Positions 9,826 to 20,710 are shown, counted from the stretch's first letter. The stretch: DNA of 64,000 nt from Robiginitomaculum sp. (GCA_002733905.1 NVXK01000016.1:17647-81646); one strand, 5' to 3'. The notes: generated from the letters alone by a model not told the origin. Numbers and translations: made by a program.

Positions 9826-10262
9826 TGTCTGATTTAGAGAATTCCAATACACCAAGTTCGGTTTTGTTCGTCTGTACGCTTAATTCCATACGCTCGCCAA
9901 TGGCAGAGGGCTTGATGAAGGCTGCATTTGGCACAGATGTTTATGTACAGTCATGCGGCCTTGAGGCAGGGGAGTTGAATGAGTTGATGGTCAGTGTTAT
10001 GGGCGAGAAAAATATTGATATGAGCGGCCATTGCTCCAGAAGTCTCGAAGACTTGGCGGATACAAGTTTTGACATTGTGATTGCTTTTACCGAAGATGCC
10101 ACAAATGCTGTAAAAGCCGTATTTGATGATAGTGATACAGATGTTGAGACATGGCTAACCCCCGATCCAACTGCGGGCGATTTAAACGTTCGTGCCATGA
10201 TGGACAATTACCGTGCAGTTCGAGACAGCATTTCCATGCGAATACAGCGAAAATTCAGCTAA
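9825..10262 (+). CDS. Low-molecular-weight phosphatase family protein
   Basis: SVLFVCTLNSIRSPMAEGL (C-X5-R-S P-loop). Confidence 0.85.
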   Translation: MSDLENSNTPSSVLFVCTLNSIRSPMAEGLMKAAFGTDVYVQSCGLEAGELNELMVSVMGEKNIDMSGHCSRSLEDLADTSFDIVIAFTEDATNAVKAVFDDSDTDVETWLTPDPTAGDLNVRAMMDNYRAVRDSISMRIQRKFS

Positions 10263-10372
10263 TTTCGTGCAATTTAACAAAATAACCCTATATAAAATAT
10301 GATGAACATGGTTTAAGCCATCATCACGAGTCGCGGAGCGGCACGTATTGCTATTATTTAAAAGGATTTGAT

Positions 10373-10594
10373 TTGGCAAAAGAAGAACTATTGGAATTCG
10401 AAGGCGAAGTTATGGAACTTCTCCCTAATGCGACATTCCGTGTAAAATTGGTTGGCAACGACCATGAGATCATTGCTCATACTGCAGGCAGAATGCGTAA
10501 AAACCGTATTCGCGTCCTAGCAGGGGATATTGTAACGGTTGAAATGACACCATATGACCTTTCCAAAGGCCGTATCACGTACCGCTTTAAATAA
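10373..10594 (+). CDS. infA: Translation initiation factor IF-1 (TTG start)
   Basis: [25 protein letters not shown]…RITYRFK. Confidence 0.95.
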   Translation: MAKEELLEFEGEVMELLPNATFRVKLVGNDHEIIAHTAGRMRKNRIRVLAGDIVTVEMTPYDLSKGRITYRFK

Positions 10595-10595
10595 C

Positions 10596-11201
10596 ATGGT
10601 TGTGCGTACGCGCGACTCTAAAACATCTTTCCCTCTTATCCTCGCGAGTGCGTCACCACGACGCCTAGATTTGCTTGCACAAATTGGCATTGTGCCCGAT
10701 CAAATATTACCTGCGGATATTGATGAGACACCCGGAAAGTTGGAAATACCCAAACCGCATGCATTACGACTAGCGCAAGGCAAGGCTGAGGCAATCGCCT
10801 TATCCCATAAAGACGCCTTTATCTTGGCCGCAGATACTGTTGTGGGGGTTGGCCGCCGTATTCTACCCAAGTCAGAAGACGAAGGCACAGCACGTGAATG
10901 CCTAGAATTACTTTCTGGTCGTTCTCACCGTGTTTATACAGGCGTATGTTTGATTTCACCTGATGGTGTCGTGCGGAGCCGTGTTGTGGAAACACGTCTA
11001 AAGTTCAAACGTCTCTCTTCACAAGAATTACAAGAATATCTCGACAGTAAAGAATGGGATGGCAAAGCAGGCGGTTATGGCATTCAAGGCCTCGCAGGTG
11101 CTTATGTTTCTCAAATCATTGGTTCGTTTACAAATGTTGTAGGCCTGCCCATTTACGAAACAAGAAATATGCTTTTAGGAGCAGGATATAAAAATGGCTA
11201 A
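10596..11201 (+). CDS. maf: Maf family nucleotide pyrophosphatase
   Basis: LILASASPRRLDLLAQIG…LAADTVV; start set at ATG 10596. Confidence 0.9.
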   Translation: MVVRTRDSKTSFPLILASASPRRLDLLAQIGIVPDQILPADIDETPGKLEIPKPHALRLAQGKAEAIALSHKDAFILAADTVVGVGRRILPKSEDEGTARECLELLSGRSHRVYTGVCLISPDGVVRSRVVETRLKFKRLSSQELQEYLDSKEWDGKAGGYGIQGLAGAYVSQIIGSFTNVVGLPIYETRNMLLGAGYKNG

Positions 11202-12225
11202 AGCGAACAACTCAATTGGCCTCTGCCACATTGAACATGCAGTCGGTGAAACCCGTGCTGCAATCATTTACAAGAAACAAGTCGTTGAATATTACATTCG
11301 GCGTTGGTCGAGTAAGAATACACCTCATGCAGGGGATATATTTTCAGGCCGTGTTAGCAGTGTTGATAAAGGCCTCATGGCTGCATTTATTGATTTGGGG
11401 CAAGGCCCAGCAGGGCTATTACGGTTTTCTATGTCGCCTAATGCGCCTCAGCTTAATGAAGGCCAAATGGTACGCGTAAAAATACTACGTGACGCTGAAC
11501 CTGGCAAAGGGCCGCTCGTTGGTTATGTTGAATTGAGTAAAGCCCCCTATATACAAGTTGAAACCTCGCAAAGCCTTGAAGATAGCCTGCTCGAAAAATA
11601 CCCACATGTGAAGTTTGAAGACAAACCGGTAAACGGTATCTCGTGGGCTGTCGAAGAAGAAAACGCTCTGAAAGACGGTGGATTTATTTATATAGAACAC
11701 ACACGTGCGGCCACTATGATAGATATTGATACGGCTGGTGGTCAAAAGACTAAGGTCAGTATTGCCGCGGCCAAAGAAATCGCACGCCAAGTACGTCTGC
11801 GTGGTATTGGTGGACTTATATTGATTGATTTCCCGAATTTTAGAAAGAAAAAAGACAGGGCCGATGTATGGCAAACGCTGAGCGATTGTTTCGCGAACGA
11901 CCCAAATGCTGTCAAAATCGCGCCGTTTTCGCGCTTTGATACGGTGGAACTTACACGCTCACGTTCTGGCGCAACGCTCGCGCAAATACTTTTAGGGCAA
12001 GACGGTGAACCAACAGCAGAAACCAAGGCACTTAAAGGCCTGCGACGTTTGCTGAAAGAAGGGCGTATAGACGGCGGTGCAAAACTAATATTAGAATTAC
12101 CGCAGGATGCCTATGATTGGCTTGAAGCAGAACATATTGAATGGAAAAATGGCGTTATTGGTAAAATAGGGCAACGTTTTACGCTAAAACTTGGCACAAA
12201 TATTGACGTTTACAAGGACGCATAA
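11194..12225 (+). CDS. Ribonuclease E/G family protein (short form)
   Basis: S1-like 'GDIFSGRVSSVDKGLMAAFIDLG' and RNase E/G core 'GGLILIDFPNFRKKKDR'. Confidence 0.88.
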   Translation: MAKANNSIGLCHIEHAVGETRAAIIYKKQVVEYYIRRWSSKNTPHAGDIFSGRVSSVDKGLMAAFIDLGQGPAGLLRFSMSPNAPQLNEGQMVRVKILRDAEPGKGPLVGYVELSKAPYIQVETSQSLEDSLLEKYPHVKFEDKPVNGISWAVEEENALKDGGFIYIEHTRAATMIDIDTAGGQKTKVSIAAAKEIARQVRLRGIGGLILIDFPNFRKKKDRADVWQTLSDCFANDPNAVKIAPFSRFDTVELTRSRSGATLAQILLGQDGEPTAETKALKGLRRLLKEGRIDGGAKLILELPQDAYDWLEAEHIEWKNGVIGKIGQRFTLKLGTNIDVYKDA

Positions 12226-12416
12226 TGAGCAAGGATAATTGTAAAATATGCAAAAAACCAATCATTGAGAAATATCATCCATTTTGCTCATCGCGGTGTA
12301 CAGATATTGATCTTGGGCGCTGGCTAAAAGGTGGATATGTCATTCCTGGAAATGACGGTGAAGCAGGAATACCTGCCAATGATATTGACCCAGATGACGA
12401 TTCTAAACTTTGGTAG
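12225..12416 (+). CDS. yacG: DNA gyrase inhibitor YacG
   Basis: CKICKKP…FCSSRCTDIDLGRWLKGGYVIPG zinc-binding motif. Confidence 0.9.
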   Translation: MSKDNCKICKKPIIEKYHPFCSSRCTDIDLGRWLKGGYVIPGNDGEAGIPANDIDPDDDSKLW

Positions 12417-12417
12417 T

Positions 12418-13248
12418 TTAAGGAAGCTCGTCAAAAACTTGTTTTTTATCAATAAAGTAATAGTCGATATCAAATTCATCTCTATGTCGATAAATTGTTT
12501 TCCAATCTGTATAAGAGAATGTGGAAACAAAGAGCCCGTGATTATGATATGTAGCGCTTAGGCTCTGTGTAATCATATTTTTTGGGACACAAACACCGCC
12601 ATTTGACGCTTTCAAAATAGCAAGAATATCTCCTCCTAGTGGTGCTAAAACAGCCCAACCAGATCGTTCGCCTAATGAGTATTGTTCCTCACGTCGCGGG
12701 ATATGACCATCATGAGATACATATACTTTGTGAGTAGCTTTAATAGCTATGTTGGCTGGTTTGCACCAATGGCTGAGGCACAGTGGAATGTTTGGTGCCA
12801 TTTCATGTAGTCGATATAATGTTTCCGGCACCCATGAAACATAGATACAACGGGGCGCGAGTTTGCGGCGCATGACAAGCGCATGTATCTCATGTTCGAA
12901 ACCCAAATCTTTTATATCAACAAGGAGTTTCGCTGTTGTATTTCCGTGCAGCATGACGAGTCCCAAAGCTGCATCTAATGTAGGCATATGTACAAAATCA
13001 CCGCCAAGAGCAGGAAAAGAGCTTGCTTTATAGTCGCTCAAATTACGAATAACACCGTCTTTGTCACGTGCATATTGGTCATGATAAACCATAGGCGTGC
13101 CACATGCAGCGACCCGTACATCAAACTCTAAAAGCTGAACACCAAATTCCAAGGCAGACAGCAAACCATCCAATGTGTTTTCATGTTTTGAGAATCCACG
13201 AAACCTGTGGGAGATCAAATTGGAAATATCGAGAGGAACAGTTTGCAT
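12418..13248 (-). CDS. Glycerophosphodiester phosphodiesterase family protein
   Basis: HRFRGFSKHENTLDGLLSALEFGVQLLEFDVRVAACGTPMVYHD. Confidence 0.88.
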   Translation of the reverse strand: MQTVPLDISNLISHRFRGFSKHENTLDGLLSALEFGVQLLEFDVRVAACGTPMVYHDQYARDKDGVIRNLSDYKASSFPALGGDFVHMPTLDAALGLVMLHGNTTAKLLVDIKDLGFEHEIHALVMRRKLAPRCIYVSWVPETLYRLHEMAPNIPLCLSHWCKPANIAIKATHKVYVSHDGHIPRREEQYSLGERSGWAVLAPLGGDILAILKASNGGVCVPKNMITQSLSATYHNHGLFVSTFSYTDWKTIYRHRDEFDIDYYFIDKKQVFDELP

Positions 13249-13306
13249 AATCGTCCATAACTGCCTGCTCCAATAAGATTGGAACAGGCACGTTTGTGAA
13301 TATTAA

Positions 13307-15475
13307 TTAGTCTTTCTGCGGTGCGAAACCTCTATCACGCATCAAGGCATCAACAGTGACGTCACGACCTTTAAATGCACGGAAGGCCTCAGCGCTATCA
13401 ATAGTATTACCTACAGACATGATGTTATCGCGAAGTGATTTCGCAACGGTCTTGTCATAAAAACTTCCCGCTTCTTTAAAACTCTCAGCCGCGTCAGATG
13501 TCAAAGTATCTGCCCAGAGATAACTATAATAGCCCGCATGATAACCGCCTGAGAAAATATGATTAAAGTGCGGTGTTCTATGACGCATAACGATTTGCTC
13601 TGGCATGCCGAGCGCGGTAAGGGTTTCACGTTCAAACTTATCCGCGTCAATTGGCTCACCACCAGCCATATGAAGTTTCATATCAATCAGTGCGCTGGCG
13701 AGGTATTCAGTCGTTGCAAAACCTTGATTGAAATTCCCTGCCTTTGAGATTTTATCCAAGAGAGCTTGCGGAATAGGTGCGCCAGTTTTGTAATGCACAG
13801 CATATGTATTCAAAATTTCAGGTGTGGTTAGCCAATGTTCATTCAATTGCGATGGAAATTCTACATAGTCACGCGACACAGATGTGCCAGATAAACTCGG
13901 GTAGATCACGTCAGAGTTAAGCCCATGCAAAGCATGTCCAAATTCATGAAACATGGTTTCTGCGTCTGACCAAGAGATCAGAACAACTTCGCCTTCCGCG
14001 CCTTTAACAAAATTAGAGTTATTGGACACAATAATTGTCGTTGGGTTTTTCGGGTCCAGTTTTTCTTGAGTGCGGTACGCATTCATCCATGCGCCAGAGC
14101 GTTTGCCAATACGTGCGTAGGGGTCGAAATACCAAAGGCCGATATGATCGCCTTTTGGGCTTGAAACCTCCCATACACGTACATCTTCATGATATACAGG
14201 CACATTGGTGATTTGATTGAACTGGAAGCCATATAACTCCCCCGCAGCCCAGAACATGCCTTCACGGAGTTTTTCCATTTGCAAATATGGTTTCACTTCA
14301 TTGAAGTCGAGGTCATATTTTGCAAGGCGAACTTTCTCTGCGTAATAACGGTAATCCCAAGGTTTAATGCTTAGATTAGCCTTTTCGGCGTCAGCAACTG
14401 CTTGCATGTCTGCAACTTCTTCTTTGGCGCGGTTAACTGCGTGCGGCCATATTTTTTCCATGAGTGCAATGGCATTTTCAGGCGTGCGCGCCATTTGGTT
14501 TTCGAGTTTCCAATGGGCATGGGTTTCATAGCCGAGGAGTTTTGCGCGTTTTGCACGGATTTGTAAAATTTCGGAAATAATCGCATTATTGTCGAACTCA
14601 CCACCATTATCACCACGGTTATAATAATTGTTCCAAACGATTTCACGCAAAGGACGGTTTTTTGAATAGGTGAGGAATGGATCCATTGACGAGCGAGTAT
14701 TTGTAATGGCCCACTGGCCTTCTTTTTCACGTGTCGTGGCAGCATTGGCCATAGAGCTGAGGAGCCAGTCTGGTAGGCCTTCCAAATCTGTTTTATCAGA
14801 TATAAATGTCACATAGCCTTGTTCATCATGAAGCACGTTTTGGCCAAATTTGGTCGTTAATGTCGCAAGACGTGAATTGAGCGTGCTCATCGTGGCTTTA
14901 TCTGCTGTGTTAAGGTTAGCGCCGCCACGGACAAAGCCTTTGTAATAATCATCAACAAGGCGTTTTTGTTCGTCGCTCAGACCATCCATGTTTTCATAGA
15001 CGGTTTTTACACGTGCAAACAATGCTGCATTTTGAGTGTAACTATCACCAAGGGCTGCAAATTTAGGGGACATTTCAGCTTGGATATCACCAATGTCGCC
15101 AATATTTAAATTACCTGCATGCACACCAAAAATTGTCGAAGCGCGGTCGAGGGCGCTCCCAGATTTTTCAAGGTTTACAATCGTGTTCTCAAAACTAGCG
15201 GCCTCTGAATTGTTCGCAATGCGTTCTATGTCAGCTTTTGACATTGCGATGCCTTTATCGAGAGTCGCTGCGAGGGTTGCAACATCAACTTTATCCCACG
15301 GCGGTACGCCGCCAAAGGGGCCTTTCCAACTGTCGAGTAAAACATTTCCGGTCATTACGTCATTAATAATTTCACTTGTCATATGTGTTTTATCTTCTTT
15401 GGTGGGGGTAGGGCTACACGCAGCGAGGTTAAAAGCGAGGAGTGTAGCGAGAGTAAGTGTGATATTGTTTTTCAT
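13307..15475 (-). CDS. dcp: M3 family metallopeptidase (peptidyl-dipeptidase Dcp-like), lipoprotein
   Basis: HEFGHALHGLNSD zinc motif; N-terminal lipobox FNLAAC. Confidence 0.9.
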   Translation of the reverse strand: MKNNITLTLATLLAFNLAACSPTPTKEDKTHMTSEIINDVMTGNVLLDSWKGPFGGVPPWDKVDVATLAATLDKGIAMSKADIERIANNSEAASFENTIVNLEKSGSALDRASTIFGVHAGNLNIGDIGDIQAEMSPKFAALGDSYTQNAALFARVKTVYENMDGLSDEQKRLVDDYYKGFVRGGANLNTADKATMSTLNSRLATLTTKFGQNVLHDEQGYVTFISDKTDLEGLPDWLLSSMANAATTREKEGQWAITNTRSSMDPFLTYSKNRPLREIVWNNYYNRGDNGGEFDNNAIISEILQIRAKRAKLLGYETHAHWKLENQMARTPENAIALMEKIWPHAVNRAKEEVADMQAVADAEKANLSIKPWDYRYYAEKVRLAKYDLDFNEVKPYLQMEKLREGMFWAAGELYGFQFNQITNVPVYHEDVRVWEVSSPKGDHIGLWYFDPYARIGKRSGAWMNAYRTQEKLDPKNPTTIIVSNNSNFVKGAEGEVVLISWSDAETMFHEFGHALHGLNSDVIYPSLSGTSVSRDYVEFPSQLNEHWLTTPEILNTYAVHYKTGAPIPQALLDKISKAGNFNQGFATTEYLASALIDMKLHMAGGEPIDADKFERETLTALGMPEQIVMRHRTPHFNHIFSGGYHAGYYSYLWADTLTSDAAESFKEAGSFYDKTVAKSLRDNIMSVGNTIDSAEAFRAFKGRDVTVDALMRDRGFAPQKD

Positions 15476-15536
15476 TGTGCATCCCTAGAATTATTGTTGT
15501 TGTTATTATTATTGGCCCAATACTGAAAGTATAATA

Positions 15537-17870
15537 CTACTTATTGCTAGCTTTACAATACTCCTCACAACCAATTGATATGGGTGTGTAAATATGTGCG
15601 CGGTCACCACTATGTAGAGGCGCAGAAATATCTGCGCGTAGTTTTTCCATTCCCTCTAATTGCTCAAGTTTTAAACTTAAACTATCAATGATTGCCATAT
15701 TAAGTACTTGGTCAGCAGGGCCCTTGATCACGACATTATACGTATTTAGCGCGGCACCGCGAATGGCTACAGGGCGACGATATGCACTCACGCGGTAATC
15801 TGCGGCCATCTGTCCGTTGATTTCCACAGAGTACGGAATACTTTCCGCATCGAAACCAATATTAAGAGCGTAGCCCGCATTTGACGAACGAATGTTTAGG
15901 GTTAGCGTTCTGATGTCGCCTGAAACTATATTGTCAATAATTGTATAAACTGGTGGCAAGAATTTGGCGGGGCTTGCTTTTTTAGCAACGGCTTTTCCCC
16001 ATAATATATTCATCAAGCCATAAGGTTTAATGGATGTTTCAAAACCTGCAGCTTTCAGAAATACTTCGTCTTGTCGAGTAGATGTTTCGGATATCCAAGC
16101 CGCTTTACCTGTTTCATACCCCTGCACATAAACCAGATTGTGTGCACGGGGATGTTTTGTATTAAAGCCAGGCAGAGAGAAGGAAATAAAGGTACAGCAT
16201 ATCATCAAGACGCCAAACCCAATGCCAAGTTTTTCAGAAATTCTGCGCGGTGTGGCCACAAATATTGGCAAGAGAGTCATGCTAAACAAAATAAGCGGTA
16301 ATATGCGTATGGCAGATTGCTTGTAATGCACAATGACTTCGATAGCGATATAGTGATAAACCGCCATATAAAGCGCAAGGATAAGGCCTATGTGGGCCGC
16401 GACGCTTAGGCGCTCATGCTTGCGCCAGATATCAATCATAGCTCCCAACGTGATACCAAGGGCGGGTATCAAGAAAATATAACTCGCGCCGCTTACATAT
16501 ATAGACAATGCCAATGCTATGACTGAAAACACAATACCGTTCATAATAACAAGGGCATTATAATCGAGCCAGCGTTTCATAAGTTGCGTTACGCTCCAAC
16601 CGACAAATAGGCTTGCAAACAATATAGCAAGGCGTCCAGGCCAAGGTTGAGGGTGGTCTAAATAAAATAAATCAGGCCATCGTCCCAATGGAAATGATAA
16701 TAGCCAGCCCATAAGCGGGGAGGCGATCATAACAGCAATCACTGCACCGAGACTCCCGAGGATGAAGGTTAACCCAAAAGCCGTGTCCGTCTTACTAAAT
16801 GTGCGTGATTTGAATTTTGCAAACCCTAAAAGAAGGAGCGCCCAAATAGACAGGGGAAGGTTCAAGCCCGCATTCCAATGCAACAACACCTTGCCAAACA
16901 CATCAATATATGTGGCGTTTACTGTGCCGTTCAATGCTTCTAAGTCTGCATTGCCAAAGGCATGAACTGCCGCCAGCATATTATCACCATGATGTTGCAG
17001 GCTCGTTTTATCCAAATTCTCTACAGTGTCATGCTTGGAGTGATATAATGCGACATCTCCAGTAAATGCATAATTTAATCCCATGATTCCCTGTTTTTTA
17101 TAGATGGAATAGTCTGTATCATTTGGCAGGCGTGAATAAATTTCATAAGATAATGAAGTCGCCGCTGGGCGAGGGGTATGACGCGCATATCCTTTTATGA
17201 GTGCCAAATTACCGTCGCTAGTTTCAAACATTGAACTTGGGCCAGAAGCACCTCGTGATTCAAGGTTGATCACAAGCTTTACATTTTTTATCATTGTACC
17301 ACGGTCAGTAAATTCCTGTGCACCGCGAAGCCCACCTTCTTCACCATCGGTAATCAGAAACAAAATATCATTTTTAAGAGGAGGGGTGGTTTTAAGTATC
17401 CGTGCAATTTCTAGCATGGCAACAACGCCAACGCCGTCATCTGCGGCAGCAGGGCCAGCAGGTACGCTGTCATAATGAGATGTCAGCATAATCGTATTAT
17501 TGCTATCAGTATTGGTACCTTTCAACACAACAACAATATTTTCAATCTCGGTACAGCCTGGATAATGTAGAGTACATCCGAGCCCTTTTTGTATTTCGGG
17601 GGTATAGCCCATATCGACAAATTTTTTCTCGATAGCTTTGCGAATGCGTAGGTTTTCAAGGCTACCACTTGGATGGGCCTGATTGTTACCAACCAGAGAT
17701 TCCAGTTCAGCAAAGGCTCGCATTGCCGAAAACTGATCTGTTGGTGCATTGACAGATTTAGGGTGAGGCCCCTGTGTCAGTGAAGACAGTCCCCAAAATA
17801 CACAAAAAACCAAGAGCGAGAGTATAGTAAAATAACGGTATGTTGAATTTATCATGCATTTTCTTAACAA
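15537..17870 (-). CDS. M28 family peptidase with C-terminal multi-TM region
   Basis: 'TSHYDSVPAGPAAADDGVGVVAMLEIAR' and 'DGEEGGLRGAQEF' M28 motifs. Confidence 0.88.
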   Translation of the reverse strand: MLRKCMINSTYRYFTILSLLVFCVFWGLSSLTQGPHPKSVNAPTDQFSAMRAFAELESLVGNNQAHPSGSLENLRIRKAIEKKFVDMGYTPEIQKGLGCTLHYPGCTEIENIVVVLKGTNTDSNNTIMLTSHYDSVPAGPAAADDGVGVVAMLEIARILKTTPPLKNDILFLITDGEEGGLRGAQEFTDRGTMIKNVKLVINLESRGASGPSSMFETSDGNLALIKGYARHTPRPAATSLSYEIYSRLPNDTDYSIYKKQGIMGLNYAFTGDVALYHSKHDTVENLDKTSLQHHGDNMLAAVHAFGNADLEALNGTVNATYIDVFGKVLLHWNAGLNLPLSIWALLLLGFAKFKSRTFSKTDTAFGLTFILGSLGAVIAVMIASPLMGWLLSFPLGRWPDLFYLDHPQPWPGRLAILFASLFVGWSVTQLMKRWLDYNALVIMNGIVFSVIALALSIYVSGASYIFLIPALGITLGAMIDIWRKHERLSVAAHIGLILALYMAVYHYIAIEVIVHYKQSAIRILPLILFSMTLLPIFVATPRRISEKLGIGFGVLMICCTFISFSLPGFNTKHPRAHNLVYVQGYETGKAAWISETSTRQDEVFLKAAGFETSIKPYGLMNILWGKAVAKKASPAKFLPPVYTIIDNIVSGDIRTLTLNIRSSNAGYALNIGFDAESIPYSVEINGQMAADYRVSAYRRPVAIRGAALNTYNVVIKGPADQVLNMAIIDSLSLKLEQLEGMEKLRADISAPLHSGDRAHIYTPISIGCEEYCKASNK

Positions 17871-17935
17871 GATTATATAGTCTTGAAAAGGGGAATAAAT
17901 ATGGGTTATTTGTTAGTCGCAATAAAAACAAACGA

Positions 17936-18697
17936 TTAAGCAGATTTCTTTACATCAATCAGGGACAAATAGGCATAAGAAAACTTATAAACATCACCAG
18001 GCCACCGCGCACTCACGAGGTTGCGGTCAACAACGACAAACCCTTTTTGGGGTGATTTTTTTGTACCAAATACCGGCAAAAACGGCCCCGTTTTAAAATC
18101 TTTCTTTCGGGCTAAAACACTGCTGACTTCATCTTGTACTGTTTGTATATAGGTTTGATAGTGCAGCCCCATAGTCTTTTGCGTAAGCCTAAGCGCTATT
18201 TTTTCTTGAAAATTGTTAAGTCCTGTGACGCGATATCCATGCAATATCGACTGCCCGCTTTCATCAAGTGTGCGCGCCAATGCCAGCACGCCATGACAAA
18301 CTGATCCCACAGGGGCTTTGCGTGCAAAGAAATGGCGACATATGGAAAACACATGTTCAGATTCCAAATAGGGTTTCATGCCCTTTGCGTGTCCGCCCGG
18401 GAGTAGCAATCCGTCAAAGTCTTGCGGAGAGACATTTTGCCAAGAGAATGGGGAGTTGAAATGTGTATCTTTGCTCATTTCGTCATAAACACGTTTATTC
18501 GCAGGGCGAATTGCGAGTGAGCCTAACATGCCTGTTAACCCATCACCTGTGAGTGTAATCTTGTCACATTGTGCAATACTGCCATCTTGCGTCGCAAAAA
18601 AGACCTCATGACCAGCCTGCGTGAGTATTTGCCACGGTATTGCGGATTCCGTTGGATCAAAGTCTGTGTTGGGGAGAAGCATAAGAATTTTGGACAT
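17936..18697 (-). CDS. Type 1 glutamine amidotransferase / DJ-1/PfpI-like protein
   Basis: 'FDGLLLPGGHAKGMKPYL…APVGSVCHGVLALAR' nucleophile elbow. Confidence 0.85.
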   Translation of the reverse strand: MSKILMLLPNTDFDPTESAIPWQILTQAGHEVFFATQDGSIAQCDKITLTGDGLTGMLGSLAIRPANKRVYDEMSKDTHFNSPFSWQNVSPQDFDGLLLPGGHAKGMKPYLESEHVFSICRHFFARKAPVGSVCHGVLALARTLDESGQSILHGYRVTGLNNFQEKIALRLTQKTMGLHYQTYIQTVQDEVSSVLARKKDFKTGPFLPVFGTKKSPQKGFVVVDRNLVSARWPGDVYKFSYAYLSLIDVKKSA

Positions 18698-18733
18698 GAA
18701 TTCAGTGTAGCGATTCTATTTACTGAGGCAAAT

Positions 18734-18753
18734 AAAAAACCCTCCGAAGAAGG
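18734..18753 (-). terminator. Rho-independent terminator (minus strand)
   Basis: Minus strand CCTTC-ttcg-GAGGG-TTTTTT downstream of the 18806..19522 gene. Confidence 0.6.
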
Positions 18754-18805
18754 CTTTTTACAAAAGTAAAATTAGTCAGCTATATTTAGTTTTAGTCTGC
18801 TATAT

Positions 18806-19522
18806 TTAGTGATGTGTATTGCAGGTATATTTTCCGTGATAGTGACGCTGGCTATGCCTACGTGATACAGGTCGGGAATGCCCGTGGTTTTGATAACGGG
18901 TATTGTAAACCTGACGACCCGAATATGTTGGCGCGCGATAGCTGGTCGTCCTAATGTTGCGTGTCGAATATACAGGTGCAGGGTAAGTCGTTGTGCTGAT
19001 GGGGTAAGTGACCGTATTCGTAGAATATGTTGTCCCGTGCCTTACACCTCCACGATTAGCCCCATAAGTTGGATTGTTATATACTGGATGTGTGGAATAG
19101 GTAATTTGGTCTGGATATTGCTGTATTGTCGAGTATTGAGTACTTCCATATTGTCCATTCCCGTATGTAGGTTGTGTGCTTGAATAACCACCAGAGCCAT
19201 ATGTAGTGGAGGGGGTGGAAACATAAACGGGATCACAATCAACAGTTTTATCAGCAATGCCTGCACCTGCAAGCCCGCCTAAAACCGCGCCAATTGCGCT
19301 ACCTTCAGTACGGGCGCCATTTCCCGACACCTGAGACCCAATGACACCGCCAGCAATCGCACCGATTACACCGCCCAAGAGTTTCTTGTCACTCTCTTTG
19401 CTCTTACATTTATCATGAGCATTATATTGGGATGGTTGATAATATTGTGTTTGGGCAAGAGAAATACTTGGTACCAAAGCTGTAATCGCAAGCAGTCCAA
19501 ACGTTTGATATAATTTTTTCAT
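18806..19522 (-). CDS. Glycine zipper 2TM domain protein
   Basis: 'LLGGVIGAIAGGVIGSQVSGNGARTEGSAIGAVLGGLAGAGI'; start set at MKKLYQTFGLLAITALVPSISLAQ signal peptide. Confidence 0.85.
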   Translation of the reverse strand: MKKLYQTFGLLAITALVPSISLAQTQYYQPSQYNAHDKCKSKESDKKLLGGVIGAIAGGVIGSQVSGNGARTEGSAIGAVLGGLAGAGIADKTVDCDPVYVSTPSTTYGSGGYSSTQPTYGNGQYGSTQYSTIQQYPDQITYSTHPVYNNPTYGANRGGVRHGTTYSTNTVTYPISTTTYPAPVYSTRNIRTTSYRAPTYSGRQVYNTRYQNHGHSRPVSRRHSQRHYHGKYTCNTHH

Positions 19523-19864
19523 ATTGTAACTCCACATGTTGATTTTCAAACCCGAATTATGTCGAGTCGAACCGTCTATGTTTGGATACAATTTTAAACG
19601 TGAAGGGTAGCTGACACATCTTGTTATTTTACATTCATATAAAATAGCAGATATGAGTGTAACAGGCATTGTTATGAACAGTATGTACGGCCTGCATGCC
19701 TACTACCCAAGGGATGATCAGCCTGTTACACTCAAATTGAGTATAACTATATTTTCTTCAATTAAAATGACAAATGTCACTTTTTATTAAAAAAAACTGA
19801 AAAAAATGCGATATTCTAGGTATTCAGGCGTGTATTTGAAAAATAATTATACTTTAAGGGGAAA

Positions 19865-19940
19865 TGGTGGCCGCACCTGGATTTGAACCAGGGACACACG
19901 GATTTTCAATCCGTTGCTCTACCAACTGAGCTATGCGGCC
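19865..19940 (-). tRNA. tRNA-Phe (anticodon GAA), CCA encoded
   Basis: Minus strand GGCCGCATAGCTCAGTTGGTAGAGCAACGGATTGAAAATCCGTGTGTCCCTGGTTCAAATCCAGGTGCGGCCACCA; full cloverleaf by eye. Confidence 0.97.
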
Positions 19941-20278
19941 ATCAACAAATACATCTATTTGTATCTAGAGGCGGCGTTATAAGCGAAGGCTAGGCGACTG
20001 TCTATGGGGAAAGTGCCAAGTTTTAATTTTTTATTGCTTTCGTTGTGATCAACCTCGCTATGAGAGATAAAAGAAAGATACACCAAAAAGAGAATTTTAT
20101 ACATCACAGATACATGACACGCAAAATAACGGTTATTCTGGAGAGAAGCCGAGTCATCTTGACCATGCCTGCAATGCCCATAGGACTTGAAGTTTTGCAT
20201 TTTAGCGATATACACATTTTTATGGAAACTCTAGATATGAGTCGGCCTTTTTAATGAAAATTCTAAATGTGAGCCAGT

Positions 20279-20710
20279 ATGAGTGATTTCAAAAAACTAT
20301 CTGATGAAGTATCCGTATATGGGCAAATCTCTGAAAACCAAATGCCTTTGATTGCAAAGGCAGAGTTTAAATCTATTATTTGTAATCGGCCAGATCAAGA
20401 AATGCCAATGCAACCCACATTCTCTGTGCTTGAAGAGGCTGCAAAAACACACGGAATAGAATCCGTCTTTATTCCTATGTCGATGGGGGCGCTTGATTTG
20501 GAGGTCGTTACGATGATGCAAACTGAATTGAAAAAACTTCCAAAGCCTATACTTGTTTTTTGTGGGAGTGGTATGCGTTCGACGCTTTTATGGTGTTTTG
20601 CAAATGCATCAGAACTTGGTGTAGATGAAATACTTTCGCGCGCACAACATGCAGGTTACAATCTGGAACAGTTTCGCACCTCCCTCGAACACTACAGCGC
20701 TCAAGAATAG
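20279..20710 (+). CDS. TIGR01244-type (Blh N-terminal-like) putative phosphatase/sulfur transferase
   Basis: 'LSDEVSVYGQISENQM…VFCGSGMRSTLLW'; next to sulP. Confidence 0.8.
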   Translation: MSDFKKLSDEVSVYGQISENQMPLIAKAEFKSIICNRPDQEMPMQPTFSVLEEAAKTHGIESVFIPMSMGALDLEVVTMMQTELKKLPKPILVFCGSGMRSTLLWCFANASELGVDEILSRAQHAGYNLEQFRTSLEHYSAQE

